Of a stretch of DNA of 64,000 nucleotides, positions 9,175 through 17,412 are shown piece by piece (the stretch's first letter is position 1; each line of letters starts with the position of its first letter). The DNA is from Kangiella koreensis DSM 16069 (GTDB lineage Bacteria; Pseudomonadota; Gammaproteobacteria; Enterobacterales; Kangiellaceae): the NCBI RefSeq assembly GCF_000024085.1, contig NC_013166.1, forward strand, positions 1,054,001-1,118,000, given 5' to 3'. Made by a program: the position numbers and the translations under genes. The notes below the pieces were generated by a model. That model saw only the letters and a list, made by a program, of their open reading frames with translations, was not told where the DNA came from and ran no database searches.

Positions 9175-10620
9175 ATGAGCACTAATGTTGAGTCGAATGT
9201 TCGTCAAGAGCCCGATCAGGCTTTGGTCGATATTGCTGAATATGTCGCTGATTATGTGGTGAGCAGTGATGAGGCGATGGAAACCGCACGTTACTGCCTG
9301 ATGGATACTTTAGGGTGTGGTTTTCTTGCCTTGCGTTACCCAGAGTGTACCAAGCATCTTGGTCCCATAGTGCCAGGAACGGTTGTGCCCTTTGGTGCGC
9401 GAGTACCGGGTACTCAGTTCGAACTCGACCCAATCAAGGCTGCTTTTGATATCGGCTGTATGGTGCGTTGGCTTGATTTTAATGATACCTGGCTGGCGGC
9501 GGAGTGGGGGCATCCATCCGACAATCTCGGCGCCATTCTTGCCGTAGCTGATTTCTTGAGTCGGCAGGCAATAGCGGAAGGTTATTCGCCATTGACCATG
9601 AAAGAAGTGCTGGAAGCCATGGTCAAGGCTCATGAGATTCAAGGAGTTCTAGCGCTCGAAAACAGTTTTAATCGGGTCGGTCTGGATCATGTCATTCTAG
9701 TCAAGGTTGCTTCAACGGCTGTTATTGCACACATGCTTGGCGGCGAAAAAGAAGACATCATTGACGCTGTATCACAGGCCTTTGTTGACGGACAATCTTT
9801 ACGCACCTATCGGCATTCTCCAAACACTGGTTCAAGAAAGTCCTGGGCAGCGGGTGACGCAACATCAAGAGCTGTACGCTTGGCCATGATCACCATGACA
9901 GGTGAAATGGGCTATCCCGGTGCGTTAACAGCAAAAGGCTGGGGCTTTTATGATGTGTCCTTCGGCGGCAAAGAATTTAAGTTTCAGCGCGACTATGGTT
10001 CCTATGTTATGGAAAATATCTTGTTCAAGATTTCCTACCCAGCAGAGTTTCACGCACAAACTGCAGTAGAAGCAGCGATTCAATTGCATGATGAAGTAAA
10101 AGGTCGGCTGGATGACATTGAACGCATCGAACTAACCACCCATGAATCCGCGATTCGAATCATTTCAAAAGAAGGACCGCTGCATAACCCAGCCGATAGG
10201 GATCACTGCTTACAGTACATGGTTACCTGTGGACTACTGTTTGGTGATCTGGTGGCAGAATATTATGAAGATGATATTGCAGACGACGAGCGAATTGATG
10301 CCTTACGTGAAAAGATACAGGTCACTGAAAATGAACAATGGTCTAAAGATTACCACGAGCCAGAAAAGCGAAGCATCGCCAACGCTATTCAAATCTTTTT
10401 TAAAGAGGGTAGCTCCACCGATAAAATTGAAGTGGAATATCCGCTAGGCCATCGCTTCCGTCGTGATGAAGGCATCCCGGTATTGGTCGACAAATTCAAA
10501 AAGAATGTATTCACACGCTTTCCTAAAAAACATGGTCAGGAAATTATTGATCTGTGTCTGGATGAAGAAGCTTTCCTGGAAACCCCCGTTAATGAGTTTA
10601 TGAATTTATTGGTAATTTAA
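9175..10620 (+). CDS. prpD: MmgE/PrpD-family 2-methylcitrate dehydratase-like protein
   Basis: 481 residues, the usual PrpD length. Family hallmarks are present: [19 protein letters not shown] near the N-terminus, the conserved [21 protein letters not shown] stretch (about 101-121), and [13 protein letters not shown] near 340. PrpD dehydrates 2-methylcitrate to 2-methyl-cis-aconitate in propionate catabolism. No prpB, prpC or acnD lies next to it here, so its pathway partner must be elsewhere or it has another dehydratase role. AAGGA precedes the ATG by 7 bases. Confidence 0.82.
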   Translation: MSTNVESNVRQEPDQALVDIAEYVADYVVSSDEAMETARYCLMDTLGCGFLALRYPECTKHLGPIVPGTVVPFGARVPGTQFELDPIKAAFDIGCMVRWLDFNDTWLAAEWGHPSDNLGAILAVADFLSRQAIAEGYSPLTMKEVLEAMVKAHEIQGVLALENSFNRVGLDHVILVKVASTAVIAHMLGGEKEDIIDAVSQAFVDGQSLRTYRHSPNTGSRKSWAAGDATSRAVRLAMITMTGEMGYPGALTAKGWGFYDVSFGGKEFKFQRDYGSYVMENILFKISYPAEFHAQTAVEAAIQLHDEVKGRLDDIERIELTTHESAIRIISKEGPLHNPADRDHCLQYMVTCGLLFGDLVAEYYEDDIADDERIDALREKIQVTENEQWSKDYHEPEKRSIANAIQIFFKEGSSTDKIEVEYPLGHRFRRDEGIPVLVDKFKKNVFTRFPKKHGQEIIDLCLDEEAFLETPVNEFMNLLVI

Positions 10621-10703
10621 AAATATCTTTATGAGCGAAACGTAAGCGACGTTAGCCTTTGTCCACTCTAGCTTCAACAAAGAAATAGTAAGCTAAAGGT
10701 GTT

Positions 10704-11162
10704 CTAGGGTGCACCTTTATATCTCTCCCATAAGGTTTTTTCTTGCATGGTTTTGATGGCTTTATCAATGGCTTCAAAAACATCGATACCAACATCCTTC
10801 GAAATACTCTCCACCAATTGTTCTGACTGTGCAAGGTAAGTTTGTATTTTAGAGGTTTGGGATATCCCTTTCGTAGTTAAAGAGTAAAGCGTGCGTCTTT
10901 TATCTTCTTTGTCTGGTTGTTGCTTAATCAGCCCAAGTTTTATTAATTTGGGTAACTTTTGTTTTACTAGTTGGTGTGATTGTTCTAGCTTTCTGGCGAT
11001 ATCCGCTAATGAGGAATGAGCTACTTCTTGCAAACAAAGGAGGGTAGAACATGATTTAATTGGAACAATAATTCCCAGGCTGTCGAATATTGGCTGGGTT
11101 TGTTGTTCGATAAGATTACTGAGATCTTCTGCTCGTTTGCCTAACAACGCTTTGTTGCTCAT
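10704..11162 (-). CDS. MarR-family transcriptional regulator
   Basis: 152 residues from the ATG at 11162, chosen because GAGG lies about 12 bases upstream and the longer frame adds only a non-conserved lead. A winged helix-turn-helix is visible around residues 40-95: LADIARKLEQSHQLVKQKLPKLIKLGLI, then the wing DKEDKRRTLYSLTTKG, which is the MarR signature (DxRxxxxxLTxxG). Helices at both ends would form the dimer. It is divergent from the M19 dipeptidase-like gene, and a palindrome in the shared 135-base spacer is a likely operator. Confidence 0.85.
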   Translation of the reverse strand: MSNKALLGKRAEDLSNLIEQQTQPIFDSLGIIVPIKSCSTLLCLQEVAHSSLADIARKLEQSHQLVKQKLPKLIKLGLIKQQPDKEDKRRTLYSLTTKGISQTSKIQTYLAQSEQLVESISKDVGIDVFEAIDKAIKTMQEKTLWERYKGAP

Positions 11163-11230
11163 GAATTTTATAACCTCAAATCTCAATGTAGAAAGTTTTA
11201 TATTTGACTTATATTTAACAATGAATGTAA

Positions 11231-11246
11231 CATGTTGCGCAATATG
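11231..11246. promoter_or_regulatory. Candidate MarR operator (16-bp palindrome)
   Basis: CATGTTGCGCAATATG is symmetrical at 14 of 16 positions around the perfect core TTGCGCAA. It lies in the divergent spacer between the MarR gene and the dipeptidase-like gene, just upstream of a further TGTTGCAA half-site. The size and symmetry suit a MarR dimer. A TTGACT box at 11204-11209 lies nearby, so binding could block a promoter. Confidence 0.5.
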
Positions 11247-11297
11247 TTGCAAAAAAATGATTTTGCTCCACCAAGCCGATCGTAAGGAATAACGTCA

Positions 11298-12464
11298 ATG
11301 AACAGAAGATCCTTTCTAACCAATTCAGCGCTAGCCACTGCTGCTGTCGGATTAAACTTAAGCTCTGGCGGCTTATTAGCTGCGTCAAATAAAGAGAACG
11401 TGATCAGCCGTGAACTATACAAGAGCTGGTTTGTGTTTGATGGTTTAGGAGTTCTATACGACATCAATGATCCGACTGGCGGTATTCAGGAAAACTGGCG
11501 AATGACGGATCGCTTAAGGCAGGATATCTTGGCGAGTGGTTTGGACTGCTATAGACAGACAACAGGCGCTCCGTTTCCTGCCTATCCGGGCGATGATGTT
11601 TTTGAAACCAGTGTCAGCATACTCAGTCAGCATCATAAATTAATTGATGCTAACTCGGACGTACTGACCTTAGTTCGAAGCTTCAGCGATATTGTTCAGG
11701 CGAAAATAGATAATAAACTTGCAGTAACGTTAGGTTTTCAAAATAGTCATGTGATTGGCAATAATCTTGAACACATAGAAACCTTTAAACATCTGGGCGT
11801 TTTAACCATGCAGCTGACCTACAATGGTCAAAATCAAATTGGTGGCGGCGCAAATGTCAGTCCACGTTTACCCCTTACCGAGTTTGGTCACGAAGCGGTA
11901 ACAAAGATGAATGAGCAGAATATCCTTATTGATCTCAGTCACAGTGGAGTGCGAACCTGTCTTGAAGCGATTAAAGCCAGTAAAGCACCAATAACCATCA
12001 GCCATAGTGGCTGTCGTGCTCTTGCAGATTTTCCGCGTAATAAGACCGACAAAGAACTACGGAGAATGGCCGATAAAGGGGGGCTGTTCGGAGTATACTT
12101 TATGCCGTTCCTGGCGCCTGATAGCAAAGCTAATTCTGAGCATCTGGTGGCACACATTGAGCACGCGATAAATATATGTGGCGAAGATCATGTCTCGATT
12201 GGAACTGATGGTGGATACACTGGTATTGATGATATAAACAAGGTCAGGGAGAGCACTGATAAGATGACCCAACATCGTATTGATAATGGCGCAGCTGCAG
12301 CCGGTGAAAAAATTGGTAACCTGAACTTTATGCCTGATATCGTAGGTCAGAATCAATTCTACTTGCTCGCTAACAAGCTGGCTGAAAGAGGCCATACTAG
12401 TACTCGAATTGAAAAAATACTGGGGTTAAATGCTTACAATCTGATGCGAGAAGTTTGGAGCTAA
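11298..12464 (+). CDS. Tat-exported peptidase M19 (renal dipeptidase)-like protein with altered metal site
   Basis: 388 residues. The N-terminus MNRRSFLTNSALATAAVGL is a twin-arginine signal. The barrel shows M19 landmarks IDLSHSG (first zinc His), ISHSGCRAL (second zinc His), PRNKTDKEL and the IGTDGG aspartate. The usual N-terminal HxD motif (DGHND) is replaced by DGLGV, and the bridging Glu of the second strand (normally in VEGGH) is Gln in GFQNSH. So three of five zinc ligands appear to be missing while the substrate-side residues remain. It may bind one metal or none, or act on a different substrate. Some M19 annotations share this pattern. AAGGA precedes the ATG. Confidence 0.75.
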   Translation: MNRRSFLTNSALATAAVGLNLSSGGLLAASNKENVISRELYKSWFVFDGLGVLYDINDPTGGIQENWRMTDRLRQDILASGLDCYRQTTGAPFPAYPGDDVFETSVSILSQHHKLIDANSDVLTLVRSFSDIVQAKIDNKLAVTLGFQNSHVIGNNLEHIETFKHLGVLTMQLTYNGQNQIGGGANVSPRLPLTEFGHEAVTKMNEQNILIDLSHSGVRTCLEAIKASKAPITISHSGCRALADFPRNKTDKELRRMADKGGLFGVYFMPFLAPDSKANSEHLVAHIEHAINICGEDHVSIGTDGGYTGIDDINKVRESTDKMTQHRIDNGAAAAGEKIGNLNFMPDIVGQNQFYLLANKLAERGHTSTRIEKILGLNAYNLMREVWS

Positions 12465-12548
12465 ACTAAAGTTTTTATGGGTTAGTGTGTGCTTTTAGGT
12501 TTTACCTTGAAGAGCTTTTGCGTTTTGAGTCGATCAAGTTAGCAATAC

Positions 12549-12818
12549 TTATCGTAGTTGGCTGTCTTTGCTCCCACGACGATTCATACCAGCGGAAGCT
12601 TGCTTTTCTTGCTCATACTCTTCCTGGCATTTAATACAGAAACGTACGCCTTTTATCGCCTGTCTACGAGGCTCTGGTATCTTGGCATCGCACCATTCGC
12701 AGTGAGTCAGTGACTCTCCTGCGTGGTTCATTTCGCTACGCGCACGCTCAACGCCATCTTTGATGGTGCTTTCAATTTGTTCCTGTACCGCGCCTTCGCG
12801 CGCCCAACCTGAAGCCAT
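12549..12818 (-). CDS. DksA/TraR-family zinc-finger protein (YbiI-like)
   Basis: 89 residues. An N-terminal helical part is followed by a C4 zinc finger, CEWC (about 41-44) and CIKC (about 62-65), spaced as in the DksA/TraR finger. The conserved PEPRRQAIKGVRFCIKCQEEYE stretch is typical of the short YbiI group. These small members lack the long coiled coil of DksA. They probably bind RNA polymerase or act as minor regulators; the role is unproven. Confidence 0.8.
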   Translation of the reverse strand: MASGWAREGAVQEQIESTIKDGVERARSEMNHAGESLTHCEWCDAKIPEPRRQAIKGVRFCIKCQEEYEQEKQASAGMNRRGSKDSQLR

Positions 12819-12868
12819 AATATTAAGGGATAGTGGAATCTGTTACTGACTATTGTGAGGGTTTTCGG

Positions 12869-13945
12869 CTAAATTTCAAGCTGCACGGGGCTGGTGAAAG
12901 CACGGGGCTCTTTACTGACTGGATCAATGAAGCTGAGTTTGTGGGCCAATAATTGTAATGGCTGGCTGAAATTATCCGCTTGCTTCGGCTGCAGGGAAGG
13001 GTAGAAACGGTCATTCAGTATTGGAAAACCGAGGGACATCATGTGCAGGCGTAACTGATGGGTGCGCCCGGTTATTGGGGATAGCGTGAATAGTCCCAGT
13101 TGAAGGTTATCATCTTCACAATGGATAAGTGATTCTGCGTATTGAGCATCTTTATCATGTGGAGAAGTATCATCTGGAGACGTATCTAGGTTCTGGAAAA
13201 TAAATTGAGGCTCTGAACGAGCTAAATAATTCTTAATATGCCAGCTTTTACCGCTAAGACTTTCGCCTGCTTGTGTTTTGGCGATTGCCTGATAGTGTTT
13301 TTTAATATTTTGCTGGGCAAACAGTTGATGATAGTCGCTTCGAGTGTGCGGATTGGTTGAAAACATAACAAGCCCAGCGGTGTCTCTGTCTAGGCGATGA
13401 ACCGCCTGAAGGTTTGGGTTGCCAGTTTTATCGATTAATCTCTGTTGTAAACACTCGTTAACAAAAACGCCACCCGGCATAACGGGCAGGAAATGTGGCT
13501 TATAGGCAATTAAGAAATGCTCATTGTGTTCAATAATCATCTCCGCAAAAGGAATGGTCGGCTCTTGCTCCACCTCGCGGTGATAATATAAAACCCTGCC
13601 GGCCTGATAGTCTGCATCGACCGGAACTTTAACGCGATTTTCCCAATAGACTTTCCCTTCAGCCATTCGACTCATCCACTCAGATTCAGAGACATGAGGA
13701 AAGGTATCAACCAGGAATGACAAGACCGACTTACAACTGCTTTGAAGCGGAAGCGTCACTCTCGAGGGCTTATAGGCTTTGGACACAATAACGTTATGTG
13801 TGTTGATCAGGAGGCCATTGTATGGGTTTGCTGGGCAAAGGCAAAGTTTCGATGCGCAGGTGCTTAACCTCGAATGTGTATGGCGATAAGAATTAACACC
13901 TGTACCAAAGTGAGGCCTTCTTTGCTTCCCAATGGACGGATGCAT
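12869..13945 (-). CDS. RluA-family pseudouridine synthase
   Basis: 358 residues. The catalytic motif HRLDRDTAGLVMF (about 184-196) contains the essential Asp. Later strands include SPITGRTHQLRLHM, the conserved RTHQxRxH motif of the RluA family. It isomerises uridine to pseudouridine in rRNA or tRNA; which site cannot be told. The first 60 residues are unusual (basic, His- and Cys-containing, CASKLCLCPANPYNG) and no clear ribosome site precedes the ATG, so the true start may be internal, for example a GTG before SKAYKPSRVTLP. It carries an S4-like segment before the catalytic domain (SEWMSRMAEGKV). Confidence 0.8.
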   Translation of the reverse strand: MHPSIGKQRRPHFGTGVNSYRHTHSRLSTCASKLCLCPANPYNGLLINTHNVIVSKAYKPSRVTLPLQSSCKSVLSFLVDTFPHVSESEWMSRMAEGKVYWENRVKVPVDADYQAGRVLYYHREVEQEPTIPFAEMIIEHNEHFLIAYKPHFLPVMPGGVFVNECLQQRLIDKTGNPNLQAVHRLDRDTAGLVMFSTNPHTRSDYHQLFAQQNIKKHYQAIAKTQAGESLSGKSWHIKNYLARSEPQFIFQNLDTSPDDTSPHDKDAQYAESLIHCEDDNLQLGLFTLSPITGRTHQLRLHMMSLGFPILNDRFYPSLQPKQADNFSQPLQLLAHKLSFIDPVSKEPRAFTSPVQLEI

Positions 13946-14000
13946 TAATTTGTTGGCAGTAGATCTAACTAATTGATGTTAAGGGAAAGTTAAGTCATAT

Positions 14001-14065
14001 TTGCATTGCCGCGTCAGAATATTTTACATTTTCTTTACAAAATACTTGCATTGCAGGCAATGCAA
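14001..14065. promoter_or_regulatory. Three copies of TTGCATTGC, two forming a perfect inverted repeat
   Basis: TTGCATTGC occurs at 14001-14009 and 14046-14054 in the same orientation, and its exact complement GCAATGCAA at 14057-14065, two bases after the second copy. The two direct copies start 45 bases apart, about four helical turns. The group lies 70-135 bases before the start of the LVIVD/GlyGly-CTERM gene and is a strong candidate binding site for an unknown dimeric regulator. Confidence 0.65.
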
Positions 14066-14134
14066 AAGTAAAGTTCTAGGCTGTTTTTTGGCCAGAAATG
14101 GTCTTTTGGATATAATATTAAATAGGACAAAACA

Positions 14135-16627
14135 ATGAAAAAGGTTATTCCCTTTCTTGCTAGCGCATTAGCATTTTTACCTCAGTCAGTAATTTCTCAA
14201 GATACAATTCTAGTCGATACCGGTGAAGTTTATGGTCACGGTCCATACTATGGTGTGGAAGCATATGGCAATGCTTCATACGTAAACGACGGAAGTAAAG
14301 AGATTAAAGTATTTGATGTTTCTGACGCCTCTAATATAACTTTGTCGGGTGAAGTGGAAGTTGGCTGTACTGTCGATGATTTAGACTTAGATGGTGCGAC
14401 ACTCGTTGCAAAATGCCCCTTCGAAATTCATTTTTATGACTTAACAGATAGTTTAAATCCAGAATTAGTAGGGTCTTATGATTCAACTAGCTATGCAGTT
14501 AATAGTGTAGAGCTTTCCGGAGACCGCTTGTATATTGGTGGAGGAAATACTGACATTGTTATTTTTAATGCCTCTGACTTATCAAATATTCAGGAATTGA
14601 ACTCACAAACATTCGATTCGATTAGTACTGGTGAATTAAAAAAATCTGCCAATTTTGTTTATTCAATATCAGATTTTGACACAGTTAAAATCTTTGATGT
14701 TTCTAATGAAGAAAACATTATTAAAACCTCGGAAATTAATGCGACTGCTACCCTATTTAAAGATGTTCTAATTATTGATAACACCTTATATATTGCCGCA
14801 ACAGATGGCTTGAGGGTTTATGACGTTACTAATATGGCAAGTCCAAGTTATGTTAAAACGATTGACTCAGGAAGTTTTTTTAACACTATTGATTTGCTGA
14901 ATGCTTTACACGTAGTCGGTGATACATTGTACGCTGGTAAATCTAACGCATGGATTTTTGAGTTTGATATTACAACCCCTCTAGACCCTGCTTTCTTAGG
15001 TCAGTTTAGATATTCCACTGGTACTACTAATCAAATTACTGATAACGGCACCAATATGTTTATAGCTTTTGGGATTGATGGGTTGGCAACTGCTGAAATG
15101 CAGCCTATGGATAAACTTGATCACTTTCTAGTGTCTATTTTGCCAAACGATTTAAGTATGGATAATGGACGATTGCTGGCTAGTGATGAAACAGGTCTTT
15201 TCCATGTTATTGATGTTGAAAATAGTTTTATTCCTAAAAGCCGTATACCTTACATTAGCAATACATTCTCAGGAGAAATTAAAAATAATACTGCATGGTT
15301 GGGTACAGGTATCTATTTGGAGACGATAGATCTTTCTACTCTCAACCCTTCTTCGCAGATCGATATTCAGACTCCTGACGCTTCAGCTGAGGTAACCTAC
15401 CTTAATGAGATTGGTGATACTTTATATCTTGGTACAAGCTCGGGCATGGTTGCAATGTATGATGTATCCGGAAATGTTCCATCACTTATTGCGTCTATAA
15501 CCTTCCCCGTTCATGCTGAAACTAATAGCCCTCAATACATAACTGATGTTGTCCCATACGGTGATTATTTACTTGCTTCAAGTATAGAGTCAGAACTTTT
15601 AATTGCTGACTTTAGTAATTTAGCATCTCCGGCCGTCGTGAATGTTCCTGAATTATCTGAGGTAGCAGAAGCAAATTTGTTTGTAACAGGTGATAAATTA
15701 CTGTCTGCAAGTGACTGGGGTGCTTTCTTAATTGATATTTCTGATATTGAAAACCCTACTTACTATGGCACTCAATTAGTTGAACTTGGTTTAATAACAT
15801 CTGCTACAAGGCTTGATGCGGATCAGGTTCTTTTAAGTTCGACAGAGGGTTTGTTAACTGTAAATATAGCTGATCCTGATAATATTACGATTGTCTCTAA
15901 AATAGAAAGTGCTCCTGAATTTTCAAGTGTAGCAACTGATGGTAGCCATGTTGTTGGTGCATTGCATTACGAAAGTGAACTTAAGCTTTATAAATTCAAT
16001 AAGAGCCCAACAACGTCTGATTATGAATTTTCAGTAGATGAAGACAGCTCCATTGTAGAATATGTCGAAGCAACCGACCCAGATGGTGATGAAATTGTCT
16101 TCTCAATTGTCAGTCAGCCCGACAGTGGTTCTGTGAGCATCACTTCAGCTGGTCAGTTCACTTATGAGCCAAATGCTGACTTCAATGGCCAGGATACATT
16201 TACCTTCGAAGCTGAAGATACTTATGGCGGTAGTTCAGAAGGCTCTGTGAGTATTACTATTAATTCAGTAAACGATGCTCCAACTGCTTCAAGTGTTTCG
16301 TTAACGACTACTGTAGATAAAGCAGTTTCAGGTTCTTTCAATGCCTCAGATGTTGACGGTGATGAATTGACTTACGAAAATACTAACCCGTCCAATGGTT
16401 CACTGAGTGTATCGGGTTCAGGTTTCACTTATACACCTGCAGCAGGCTTTAGTGGCCAGGACAGTTTCCAATACACGGTCACTGACTCCGGTGGAGAGTC
16501 TGTAACGGCAAACGTAACTATTACCGTGAACAAGCCTGCCTCATCAGGTGGTGGAGGTGGCTCAAGTGACCTTTGGTTGCTAGCGCTACTACTTCTCGGG
16601 TTTACTTTTAGAAGACATATTAGATAA
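14135..16627 (+). CDS. LVIVD-type beta-propeller surface protein with Ig-like repeats and GlyGly-CTERM
   Basis: 830 residues. A signal peptide (about 1-21, ending VISQ) leads into a long series of propeller repeats of the LVIVD type (for example IKVFDVSDASNI, VKIFDVSNEENI, LRVYDVTNMASP, AFLIDISDIENP), covering roughly 25-620. Two tandem Ig/cadherin-like repeats follow (about 630-805), with DPDGDEIVFSIVSQPDSG and NADFNGQDTFTFEAEDTYGG being typical. The C-terminus is a GlyGly-CTERM tail: Gly-rich SSGGGGGSS, a hydrophobic segment and a basic FRRHIR end. That tail is normally recognised by rhombosortase and leads to type II secretion and surface attachment. No rhombosortase gene lies in the window. 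Confidence 0.85.
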   Translation: MKKVIPFLASALAFLPQSVISQDTILVDTGEVYGHGPYYGVEAYGNASYVNDGSKEIKVFDVSDASNITLSGEVEVGCTVDDLDLDGATLVAKCPFEIHFYDLTDSLNPELVGSYDSTSYAVNSVELSGDRLYIGGGNTDIVIFNASDLSNIQELNSQTFDSISTGELKKSANFVYSISDFDTVKIFDVSNEENIIKTSEINATATLFKDVLIIDNTLYIAATDGLRVYDVTNMASPSYVKTIDSGSFFNTIDLLNALHVVGDTLYAGKSNAWIFEFDITTPLDPAFLGQFRYSTGTTNQITDNGTNMFIAFGIDGLATAEMQPMDKLDHFLVSILPNDLSMDNGRLLASDETGLFHVIDVENSFIPKSRIPYISNTFSGEIKNNTAWLGTGIYLETIDLSTLNPSSQIDIQTPDASAEVTYLNEIGDTLYLGTSSGMVAMYDVSGNVPSLIASITFPVHAETNSPQYITDVVPYGDYLLASSIESELLIADFSNLASPAVVNVPELSEVAEANLFVTGDKLLSASDWGAFLIDISDIENPTYYGTQLVELGLITSATRLDADQVLLSSTEGLLTVNIADPDNITIVSKIESAPEFSSVATDGSHVVGALHYESELKLYKFNKSPTTSDYEFSVDEDSSIVEYVEATDPDGDEIVFSIVSQPDSGSVSITSAGQFTYEPNADFNGQDTFTFEAEDTYGGSSEGSVSITINSVNDAPTASSVSLTTTVDKAVSGSFNASDVDGDELTYENTNPSNGSLSVSGSGFTYTPAAGFSGQDSFQYTVTDSGGESVTANVTITVNKPASSGGGGGSSDLWLLALLLLGFTFRRHIR

Positions 16628-16647
16628 GTAATATTACAGTAAACAAG

Positions 16648-16674
16648 AAGCCACATTTCGATGTGGCTTTTTTA
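16648..16674 (+). terminator. Terminator of the GlyGly-CTERM gene
   Basis: AAGCCACAT, loop TTCG, ATGTGGCTT and a T-run. The UUCG tetraloop and 9-bp stem make a strong rho-independent terminator 20 bases after the stop. Confidence 0.9.
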
Positions 16675-16677
16675 TTG

Positions 16678-16704
16678 CAAAAAAAAGCTCCCGGTGAGGG
16701 AGCT
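16678..16704 (-). terminator. Minus-strand terminator for the glycine-rich membrane protein gene
   Basis: Read on the minus strand, AGCTCCC, a 5-base loop and GGGAGCT are followed by a run of U. It lies about 100 bases downstream of the minus-strand gene ending at 16808, and back-to-back with the plus-strand terminator at 16648-16674. Confidence 0.75.
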
Positions 16705-16711
16705 AAAAAGC

Positions 16712-16748
16712 GATATAAGATATTTGGGTTAGGAGGGTATCTTATATC
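16712..16748. repeat. 11-bp perfect inverted repeat with 15-base spacer
   Basis: GATATAAGATA (16712-16722) and TATCTTATATC (16738-16748) are exact complements. The spacer contains TTTGGGTTAGGA, and a similar CTTGGGTAAGAA directly follows the right arm. It lies in the tail region of the minus-strand gene ending at 16808. AT-rich arms without a T-run argue against a terminator. Confidence 0.55.
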
Positions 16749-16807
16749 TTGGGTAAGAACCTTTCCTCTAAGGCCATGACTAATTCATCAGGTAATCCTG
16801 TAAATCT

Positions 16808-17344
16808 CTAGTGGCTTGTTTGCATGAAGTCGAAAGGAATGACGGTTTCGATTTCATCACTTAATAGCGTCAGTTGTGGATGATTCTGGTGAATCGATTG
16901 TACAACTGGTTTTAAATTTCTTTCTTTTACATCAATCAGCAATAAGTATTTGCCTTCTTCTACTAAGTTGTAATATTTACGAAGTTTATAGTTTTTACTT
17001 TCAAGGCCAAGCAGCCCACCTAGCCATGTACCAAATCCACTAAGCAAGATGGTGGTGGCAACAAAGCCAAAGGTACTGTAAAGACCGTTTAAGGCTTGCA
17101 TGTTATACAGCGTGGTAGCTATTAGTAAACCGATAACAGTACCTACAATAAAGCCCTTAAAACTGCCATTCAGTACATTGGTTTTATACCAAAAATTCGC
17201 GGTGTTTAGTCCACGACGCATGACCTTGCCTTGTTTCTTAGCGATAACATGTAGATCGCTATCTTTAATTCCGTGTGCCTTTAAATCCTCATAAGTGGCT
17301 TGCACATGTTTGAGTTTGTCCGACTTATAGAGTAAACGACTCAT
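16808..17344 (-). CDS. Conserved membrane protein with a glycine-rich two-helix segment
   Basis: 178 residues from the ATG at 17344, which has GGAG eight bases upstream; the longer frame has no ribosome site. The soluble N-terminus (LKHVQATYEDLKAHGIKDSDLHVIAKKQ) is followed by two Gly-rich membrane helices (about 64-112: GFIVGTVIGLLIATTLY and GFGTWLGGLLGLES). The C-terminal domain includes YLLLIDVKERNLKPVVQSIHQNHP. This plan resembles ferredoxin-like or general-stress (YtxH/GsiB-adjacent) membrane proteins, but I do not recognise a named family. It lies 68 bases after the SDR gene and may be cotranscribed with it. Confidence 0.65.
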   Translation of the reverse strand: MSRLLYKSDKLKHVQATYEDLKAHGIKDSDLHVIAKKQGKVMRRGLNTANFWYKTNVLNGSFKGFIVGTVIGLLIATTLYNMQALNGLYSTFGFVATTILLSGFGTWLGGLLGLESKNYKLRKYYNLVEEGKYLLLIDVKERNLKPVVQSIHQNHPQLTLLSDEIETVIPFDFMQTSH

Positions 17345-17412
17345 ACTGTAACTCCTGTAACACGAATGTAATTTAAACCTATCAGGCCCTGTGTGAAAAA
17401 TATGTAAAGGCT

